NCBI GenBank assembly: GCA_043812755.1 | Contig: JBDRLV010000035.1 | Location: forward strand, 1 to 12,250 | Direction of reading: 5' to 3' | DNA length: 12,250 bases | DNA from: JBDRLV01 sp043812755 | Lineage (GTDB): Bacteria > Patescibacteriota > Patescibacteriia > UBA9934 > GWF2-40-263 | Shown here: piece after piece, positions 7,355-11,768 of the stretch | Layout of the letters: the number at the start of each line of letters is the position of its first letter | How positions within the stretch are numbered: the stretch's first letter is position 1 | Notes under the pieces: generated by a model | The model's input: the letters and a program-made list of their open reading frames with translations, nothing else | Told to the model about the DNA's origin: nothing | Database searches by the model: none | Made by a program: the position numbers and the translations under genes

Positions 7355-8308
7355 CTATTGTAAGAAAATGTGCTCGAGAGCAAGCTGTGGGTTAATATTG
7401 CTTTTACTATATTTTCTTACATCTTTAATGGCATTTAGCCTTGCGATACATTGCCCTGTATTCATTTCCAATAATGCCTTTACCTCATTGCCATAAGTTG
7501 AATTTACAATATTTTGAGCATTGCCTGTTTTAAAAAGCATAACATCCCGCAAGAGCAATTCGCATATATCCACCATTGAATCCATCTTATCTTTTGAGTC
7601 ATTTTGAGATTTTGGGAATAATTTCGAAATAATTGCAAGCATTTTTGTTTCATTGCTTTGTAACAAATTCACACAATTATTTACACCCGTTTCAAGAAGA
7701 GCTCTATACGCTGAGTCAGAAACAATACGAACTGCAATACCAGGCTTGCCCATACTCCAACGCGCATACTGGCTTGCTTGATCTTTAAGAATTCCATATT
7801 TCTTAACAAGCATGTTTTCAATATCTTTTGTTGATACGCTGTGAAATCGAATGAGCTGACATCGTGATGCAATGGTTAAAGGCACAGCTTCGTAAGACTG
7901 CGCTCGCAATATAATGACAATGTCTCCTTTTGGCTCCTCAAGAGTTTTTAACATTGCATTTGCGCTTGGACCACTTAAATAATCTGCATCATAAACAAAC
8001 ACAGCTTTCTTGTTTCCAGCAATTGATGTCATTGAAATTTTTTCTTTTAACTCTCGCACTTGTGCAACAGAAATTGTTGTTTTCTTTTTTTGAGTTTTTT
8101 CGTCAACTTCTCTTTTCAAATAAAAATAATCTGGATGTAGTTCGGGCTTTGGTGTTCCAAGAAAGTTTTTGATAAATTGCACGGCAACTTGTGTCTTACC
8201 AATGCTGTGCTGACCAACAAAAAGATAGGCATGACAAACCATGTCTGACTGAACTGCTCTATGCAAAACATCGCATACCTTTTTATGTCCAATGATATCC
8301 ACAAACAT
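7355..8308 (-). CDS. holB: DNA polymerase III delta' subunit (clamp loader)
   Basis: A 317-residue AAA+ protein of the sliding-clamp loader. The P-loop is GQHSIGKT (Gly32-Thr39). The conserved stretch ANAMLKTLEEPKGDIVIIL (about 116-134) and the SRC motif (148-150, in LTIASRCQLIRF) are diagnostic. The Cys-rich zinc module that usually follows the P-loop in bacterial delta' and tau/gamma is absent: the segment runs directly into HPDYFYLKREVDE. Since the P-loop is intact it may still bind nucleotide. It is the first gene of the seven-gene operon, and the likely promoter lies immediately upstream. Confidence 0.9.
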   Translation of the reverse strand: MFVDIIGHKKVCDVLHRAVQSDMVCHAYLFVGQHSIGKTQVAVQFIKNFLGTPKPELHPDYFYLKREVDEKTQKKKTTISVAQVRELKEKISMTSIAGNKKAVFVYDADYLSGPSANAMLKTLEEPKGDIVIILRAQSYEAVPLTIASRCQLIRFHSVSTKDIENMLVKKYGILKDQASQYARWSMGKPGIAVRIVSDSAYRALLETGVNNCVNLLQSNETKMLAIISKLFPKSQNDSKDKMDSMVDICELLLRDVMLFKTGNAQNIVNSTYGNEVKALLEMNTGQCIARLNAIKDVRKYSKSNINPQLALEHIFLQ

Positions 8309-8311
8309 ATC

Positions 8312-8340
8312 TTGACTTAGTATACCACAGCTGATAGAAT
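8312..8340 (+). promoter_or_regulatory. sigma70 promoter of the divergent hypothetical gene
   Basis: TTGACT (8312-8317), a 17-base spacer and TAGAAT (8335-8340) form a good promoter 20 bases before the ATG at 8360. It physically overlaps the holB -10 box, so the two promoters cannot be occupied together. Confidence 0.55.
8319..8327 (-). promoter_or_regulatory. extended -10 promoter of the holB operon
   Basis: Read on the minus strand, TATACT (8324-8319) is preceded by TGG (8327-8325), an extended -10 element. Transcription would begin about 8312, only a few bases before the holB ATG at 8308, so the mRNA would be nearly leaderless. No clear -35 is seen. The box lies inside the spacer of the plus-strand promoter. 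Confidence 0.45.
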
Positions 8341-8359
8341 TCGCCCGGGAGGTGGCTCA

Positions 8360-8767
8360 ATGTGCTCCAAAGACCTGTTCCTTGAACGTCTTTCATACAT
8401 CTGCAGTCGAATGCTAACTGAATCCATTAGAAAAAAACATTTCCTGAGCATTATTTCTGAGCTTAGGATTATACTGTACGGCCATGACCCAGCACAAGAA
8501 GAACGCAAAAGTGTATGCTATTCATACAAAGGAGTAAGATCCTTTAAGGCCAGGGTCTTTGATGAACTGTCCCCACTTGTTTACGCATTCCAAGCAGAAG
8601 CAAAAAGTTCTTCAACATCTGTTGATTTTGAAGCAGGTATTGTGCAACTCGATCTAATTATTTTTGAATGTGAAACAGAGGAGGTGCGCAAAGAAGAAGT
8701 GCGACAAAGCAAATCAGGAAATCCTGACTTGAAGCTTCTTCTTGATGAAGACGCAAAAGCAGCATAA
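8360..8767 (+). CDS. hypothetical protein, 135 aa
   Basis: I do not recognise this protein. It has a strong ribosome-binding site (GGGAGGTGG, 8347-8355) seven bases before the ATG and its own promoter. It is soluble with no signal peptide or membrane helix. The first half is helical and basic (LERLSYICSRMLTESIRKKH). The middle has alternating strand-like segments (VRSFKARVFDEL, VDFEAGIVQLDLIIFECE). The tail is rich in Glu/Lys (ETEEVRKEEVRQSK) and may be disordered. Base composition resembles the housekeeping genes to its left, so it belongs to the host chromosome and not to the GC-rich locus that follows. It is followed by a weak hairpin (8800-8814) and then two strong terminators. Confidence 0.75.
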   Translation: MCSKDLFLERLSYICSRMLTESIRKKHFLSIISELRIILYGHDPAQEERKSVCYSYKGVRSFKARVFDELSPLVYAFQAEAKSSSTSVDFEAGIVQLDLIIFECETEEVRKEEVRQSKSGNPDLKLLLDEDAKAA

Positions 8768-8828
8768 TCGTAATCGCTTCCCAAAGCTCTTTTAAAACGC
8801 ATCCGAAAAGGATGATATTTTTATATAT

Positions 8829-8910
8829 AGACAGCATGAGACTCTTTGCCTCTGCAAAATGATACATCTGTCTACATAAGCGCCCTGGGTACGCCGGGGC
8901 GTCTGTTTTT
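8829..8910 (+). ncRNA. possible small RNA ending at a terminator
   Basis: The gene-free stretch after 8767 contains AGACAG (8829-8834) pairing with CTGTCT (8868-8873) around a 33-base interior, followed after seven bases by a terminator. A TATATA -10-like box lies just before it (8822-8827), but no clear -35 was found. It could equally be the 3' untranslated end of the preceding gene. Confidence 0.25.
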
Positions 8911-8930
8911 CAGGCATGGGCCTGTTTTTT
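8881..8930 (+). terminator. two intrinsic terminators in tandem
   Basis: The first is CGCCC (8881-8885) pairing with GGGCG (8897-8901), followed by TCTG and five T. The second follows at once: CAGGC-ATGG-GCCTG (8911-8924) and six T (8925-8930). Together they insulate the host genes on the left from the RNA-rich locus on the right. Confidence 0.75.
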
Positions 8931-9027
8931 GTTTCTGAAGAATTAAAATAGAAAAATAAGACAGTTTTGATTGAACGAAAAACACAATAATTTTGACTTA
9001 AATTAGCCAAATTGACACATGTGACTA

Positions 9028-9056
9028 TTGACAAAACGGTCAAAATGTGGTATAGT
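9028..9056 (+). promoter_or_regulatory. strong sigma70 promoter with overlapping palindrome
   Basis: Perfect TTGACA (9028-9033), a 17-base spacer and TATAGT (9051-9056). The -35 region lies in an inverted repeat, TTGAC-N6-GTCAA (9028-9043), and a palindromic CACATGTG sits just upstream (9016-9023). Both could bind a repressor. Expected start near 9063. Confidence 0.75.
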
Positions 9057-9062
9057 ACTACC

Positions 9063-9267
9063 TTATAATAAACTGTAGGAATCTTTGCAAGAAATCTATT
9101 TCAGGTCAGTATAGATTTTTACAAAAATTCCTATACATATCGGGGAGAGAGAAACCCAATACTTTTGGCTGAAACCAGTTTTAACAACTTTTTGTTAAGA
9201 CTATTTCAATAAGAGCCGATTGTTGCGGTGTATTCAATCCCGAATACGCTACAACAATCGGTTTTTT
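9063..9267 (+). ncRNA. stand-alone structured RNA of about 205 nt
   Basis: Bounded by a consensus promoter and a strong terminator, with no credible ORF between. The 5' domain is a rod: TGTAGGAAT (9074-9082) pairs with ATTCCTATA (9127-9135), and inside it AAATCTAT (9092-9099) pairs with ATAGATTT (9111-9118). Then come a purine-rich single-stranded run GGGGAGAGAGAAACC (9142-9156), a hairpin TTAACAA-CTTT-TTGTTAA (9181-9198) and the terminator. Size and rod shape loosely recall 6S RNA, but I see no decisive match. It could also be an attenuated leader for the elements downstream. Confidence 0.55.
9215..9267 (+). terminator. long intrinsic terminator
   Basis: A hairpin of about 20 bp: CCGATTGTTG on the left pairs with CAACAATCGG on the right, extended by GGTGTATTC/GAATACGCT with two G-U pairs and one mismatch. 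Six T (9262-9267) follow directly. It would end most transcripts from the 9028 promoter before the next element. Confidence 0.85.
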
Positions 9268-9286
9268 GTATAACTCCACAATGAAA

Positions 9287-9483
9287 GAACAAATATGGAG
9301 GAGAGAGACCAGCCTTTGCGAAAGCTATGGCTGGCAGGCTATTCCTGCTCCGCCAACAGGCTTCGCAGGATGGCGATTTTCAAAATGAACTAACTCGGCC
9401 TAGCTGACTTATTTCATTATTATGAAAGTCATTGTGCGTACACTTGCTTGCAAGTCAATGCGCACTCGCCTCCATATTTGTTC
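9287..9483 (+). ncRNA. multibranch RNA element closed by a 15-bp helix
   Basis: GAACAAATATGGAGG (9287-9301) is the exact complement of CCTCCATATTTGTTC (9469-9483). The 167 bases between fold into several short helices: CCAGCC/GGCTGG, CAGG-CTATT-CCTG, CGCC/GGCG, TGACTT/AAGTCA (around 9400-9430), and GTGCG...ACTTG-CTTG-CAAGT...CGCAC near the 3' side. No ORF is present. It ends 14 bases before the Shine-Dalgarno of the next gene, so it is either that gene's leader or an independent RNA. The left arm carries a GGAGGAGAG run that could itself bind a ribosome. Confidence 0.55.
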
Positions 9484-9508
9484 CATTCATTTCAACTAGG
9501 AGGTGTGT

Positions 9509-9859
9509 ATGACGCGCTTAGCGCACGAAATTCTCACCGCGATTCAACGCGATGAGGTTGACCCGATGGATCCATTCTGCCCGGCCCTCGATCTGATCGA
9601 GGATCTCGGTGGAGTGGCAGTCGACGACGACGGCAACACCGTCCCACTCGACTTGTGTGATGAAAACAAGCGAACCCAGCCGTTCCACATTGGAACGCCC
9701 AAGGGCGCAGCAGCCTCCATCACGGAGGATCATGTGCGCTGGGATGAGCGGCGAAGACACGCGCCTTCAGGACTCATTCGAGTCCAGGCGTGTGACGGCT
9801 ACGCCGCCGACATCACACTGCCCGTGGCCATCACCACCCCCCTGGATCTTGGCAACTGA
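9509..9859 (+). CDS. hypothetical GC-rich protein, 116 aa
   Basis: I do not recognise this protein. It starts at ATG 9509, five bases after AGGAGG (9498-9503); a GTG two codons earlier is less likely. It is a small, soluble, acidic protein with a helical start (TRLAHEILTAIQRDE), a Pro/Asp-rich middle (DPMDPFCPALDLIEDLGG, DDDGNTVPLDLC) and an Arg/His-rich patch (RWDERRRHAP). There are no membrane segments or known motifs, and two Cys outside any pattern. Third codon positions are nearly all G or C, in sharp contrast with the AT-ending codons of genes left of 8770. This implies foreign origin. It is flanked on both sides by folded RNA. Confidence 0.7.
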   Translation: MTRLAHEILTAIQRDEVDPMDPFCPALDLIEDLGGVAVDDDGNTVPLDLCDENKRTQPFHIGTPKGAAASITEDHVRWDERRRHAPSGLIRVQACDGYAADITLPVAITTPLDLGN

Positions 9860-9861
9860 AA

Positions 9862-10846
9862 GTGCCTTGCCAGGGGCACACGGGAAATTGGTTTGGTTAA
9901 ACTCATGAGCCCTTGGTAACCACAGCACTGGTTAGGAAACCACTGCTGTCCAAGAAGACATGAGAGCAACCGCCCAATTTCCAACTCCTTGCAGGTCAAG
10001 GGGGTCTCGACAACTTGCTAGCCATGCAAGGGCCGAAAGAGATTGTTGAAATGCTCGCAAGAGCATCCTTGGACTGAAGTTATCCGGCAGCTTTGGTCCC
10101 CCACCAAAGCTCTGAAGTAATTCAGAATTTTGGTGGGAGAAGCCAACTGTGTAGATTGCTAGCCATGCAATCTGTCTGGACACAGTAAAGGTAATACCAA
10201 CACGGACCCAAAAGCGATCGCTTCGCTTCGGGAGTAAAACAGGCAATTCCAGACATGCCATCCGTGTGAACTAGCAACGTCGGAAATGGAGAAAGATGTG
10301 GTCTATTCCTCGCGCCAGGTCTAATGGGCGCCTAACAAATACATATGGACCGTAGTCGTATGGCTACGAATGGACATTTTGTCCAAAGCATTTCGGCTGC
10401 AATGACCTTAGCCATAGGTCGCAGGACAATCCCGAATCACTAGGGAGTCATGCCCCCGCACGGTTTAAGCACCCCAATAGTTTGTCAAGGGGTCCCTGTG
10501 AAACTCGAACCGAAAAACATAGGCGACTAATGAAGTTTTGAGAGCGCTGAATCTGGAAGGCGCGGTATAAATTTCCAGTCACATTAAACCCAAACAAAAA
10601 CGTACCAGAAAGTTGATTATCAGCGTAAGGCACGCCGCTCACCGACGAGCACCGTAGCCCAACGTGAAATCACACTGGTAAGGGAGTGAGTGTGAAGACG
10701 TGTATGAAGCGCCAACCAAGGAGGCGCGTTACAAGTGTCCTTGGAACGGGAGCGTTCGAAACCGCAACGGCGTAATCGGGGGCAGCATCGACGCGCCTCG
10801 CCCTCTCGCCATTAATCCCTACAAAAAAGGGAAGAAAAAGGAGGTG
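9862..10846 (+). ncRNA. large ornate structured RNA region with repeated UAGCCAU loops
   Basis: Almost 1 kb without a supported gene but dense in stable helices, clearest in 9862-10440. The first domain nests GGAAATTGG/CCAATTTCC (9883-9891, 9974-9982), CTCATG/CATGAG, CTTGG/CCAAG, ACAGCA/TGCTGT and TGGTT-AGGA-AACCA. Next come hairpin 10014-10030, a GCAA tetraloop hairpin (10051-10066), a 9-bp hairpin with loop CCCCC (10089-10111), a GUAA tetraloop hairpin (10112-10125), and hairpins 10146-10186, 10351-10368, 10372-10384 and 10392-10436. Three of these have the same loop, UAGCCAU. From 10440 to 10846 folding is less obvious (for example CCAAGGA/TCCTTGG, 10716-10744). The ends are unknown. It resembles giant bacterial RNAs such as GOLLD or ROOL in style only. 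Confidence 0.55.
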
Positions 10847-10847
10847 A
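10838..10847 (+). promoter_or_regulatory. perfect Shine-Dalgarno site
   Basis: AAGGAGGTGA is fully complementary to the 3' end of typical bacterial 16S rRNA (the CACCUCCUU region). It lies at optimal distance from the ATG at 10852. It is the strongest ribosome-binding site in the window, yet it serves only a 14-codon frame. Confidence 0.7.
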
Positions 10848-10851
10848 CACA

Positions 10852-10896
10852 ATGACGTGTCTGGGGATCATACATCCCCTGCTCTGTCGGAGATAA
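10852..10896 (+). CDS. possible 14-aa leader peptide
   Basis: The frame encodes MTCLGIIHPLLCRR and then TAA. It is supported only by the ideal Shine-Dalgarno seven bases upstream. The coding bases fold: GGGGAT (10863-10868) pairs with ATCCCC (10874-10879), CGGG-TCT-CCCG follows at 10897-10907, and GTCTG/CAGAC (10859-10863, 10912-10916) could close the set as an alternative. Translation would therefore open or reshape the downstream RNA, as leader peptides do in attenuation. There is no run of one amino acid that would name a sensed substrate. Confidence 0.35.
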   Translation: MTCLGIIHPLLCRR

Positions 10897-10911
10897 CGGG
10901 TCTCCCGCGCT

Positions 10912-11195
10912 CAGACGAGCCTACATACCGGCCTTATTTGCCGGAACGATCTTTGAGAGAAGCCTTTTGTGGCATGATTTTCAGGGTATGGCACAGCGCC
11001 TACGCCTGAGAGGATTGTCCACAAGGCAACTAGGGGGTTCACGTTGACCGTGACCACTTGCAAATGACTTGCGCGTGAGCTGACAGCATGCTGCACGCAC
11101 AAGACTACTGCAAGGGGCATGTTATCCAATGCCCCCACTCAACTAAGCGCTCAATGTCATCCTGAGGGCTAATGGCCGAAGGATCCCATTGAACC
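10912..11195 (+). ncRNA. folded non-coding stretch between leader ORF and twin hairpins
   Basis: No gene is supported here. Stable helices occur one after another: CCGGC-CTTATTT-GCCGG (10928-10944); TTGCGCGTG with CACGCACAA (11069-11077, 11094-11102, one mismatch); GGGGCAT with ATGCCCC (11114-11135); and TCAATG/CATTGA (11151-11156, 11187-11192) enclosing ATCCT/AGGAT. The 11-mer CTTTGAGAGAA occurs at 10951-10961 and again at 11196-11206, just before the first twin hairpin. Confidence 0.4.
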
Positions 11196-11226
11196 CTTTG
11201 AGAGAAATCTTTACAAATAATTCTAG

Positions 11227-11353
11227 AGACTGTTACTAAATTGAATGAGATATCGGCGCACGGGAAAGCCATCTTGTGAAATGTACACAATAAGTACATT
11301 GAACAAGTGGCAGGGCCCCGTAAGCCGATATATCGTCAATTTTGTAAGAGTCT
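11227..11353 (+). ncRNA. twin RNA hairpin, copy 1
   Basis: A single long, interrupted hairpin of 127 nt. From outside in: AGACT/AGTCT, TTAC/GTAA, AAATTGA/TCAATTT, ATATCGGC/GCCGATAT, ACGGG/CCCGT, GCCA/TGGC, CTTGT/ACAAG, a symmetric GA/GA internal loop, then AATGTAC/GTACATT with a 7-base loop. The unpaired GGGAAAGC and GCAGGG stretches are shared with copy 2, whereas most helices differ in sequence but still pair. It carries no ORF. Tandem GA pairs and conserved internal loops suggest a defined three-dimensional shape, such as a protein- or ligand-binding RNA. I do not recognise the family. Confidence 0.7.
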
Positions 11354-11443
11354 AAAATCCATTCCACGATTCTGGAGGAGAGGAACCACTCATTGCCTTA
11401 GGGCCGTGAGTGTCGATTATCAAATGGTCCAACTGTGCTGACA

Positions 11444-11569
11444 GAGACCGTTAAAAATTTGATGAGATTGCATTGAATGGGAAAGCTAACTCACGAAATG
11501 TACAAAAACGTACATTGAGAGAGTAGCAGGGTCCCATGAAATGCAAGATCGCAAATTTTCAACGGTCTC
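11444..11569 (+). ncRNA. twin RNA hairpin, copy 2
   Basis: Same architecture as copy 1. From outside in: GAGACCGTT/AACGGTCTC, AAAATTTG/CAAATTTT, TTGCATT/AATGCAA, ATGGG/CCCAT, GCT/AGC, ACTC/GAGT, the same GA/GA internal loop, then AATGTAC/GTACATT with a 6-base loop. It lies 90 bases after copy 1. The linker contains its own hairpin, CACTCA/TGAGTG, and a GGAGGAGAGGAACC motif (11374-11387) like the one at 9297-9310. Confidence 0.7.
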
Positions 11570-11637
11570 CAATGCATACTTGTTCCATACGCCTGATAAT
11601 CATTAAGGCATACACCCGAACCATTAGGAGGCGGTCA

Positions 11638-11712
11638 ATGTGTCATTCTTCTCCGGAATTGTGGGATGGATTGAAATGGTTCATGAAATCCCTTTGTAGC
11701 AGAAGAAAATGA
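11638..11712 (+). CDS. possible small protein, 24 aa
   Basis: ATG 11638 follows AGGAGG (11626-11631) by six bases. The product MCHSSPELWDGLKWFMKSLC plus SRRK is short, with an amphipathic, Trp-containing core and a basic end, as in small membrane-active or regulatory peptides. It lies after the twin hairpins and 56 bases before the next gene. I do not recognise it. A leader peptide for the following gene is the main alternative. Confidence 0.4.
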   Translation: MCHSSPELWDGLKWFMKSLCSRRK

Positions 11713-11768
11713 AATAGCAAGTTACTCCAACCAATGCGGCCTGAGGAGGTCGCGAAGGAGAGATCGAA

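Noticed and set aside
9287..9483. Insertion sequence or MITE defined by 15-bp inverted ends
   Set aside because: No transposase, no flanking target duplication seen, and internal helices favour an RNA domain. Kept as an alternative in the findings.
9932..10261. Minus-strand frame of 109 codons over the large RNA
   Set aside because: No ribosome-binding site, no recognisable protein, and the underlying bases are explained by nested RNA helices.
10290..10310. AAGATGTGGTCT resembles the S element of a group I intron core
   Set aside because: No matching R element upstream with complementary P7 pairing, no P3/P8 arrangement, no homing endonuclease and no interrupted gene on either side.
10440..10470. 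CCGCACGGTTT looks a little like group II intron domain V
   Set aside because: The bulged hairpin of domain V is absent and there is no reverse transcriptase.
10500..10520. T-loop-like GGTTCGAGT on the minus strand suggesting a tRNA
   Set aside because: The flanking bases do not form a T-stem, and no acceptor or anticodon arms can be found.
10704..10775. Plus-strand frame starting MKRQPRRRV
   Set aside because: Weak ribosome-binding site; the bases form CCAAGGA/TCCTTGG and other pairings. Kept as RNA.
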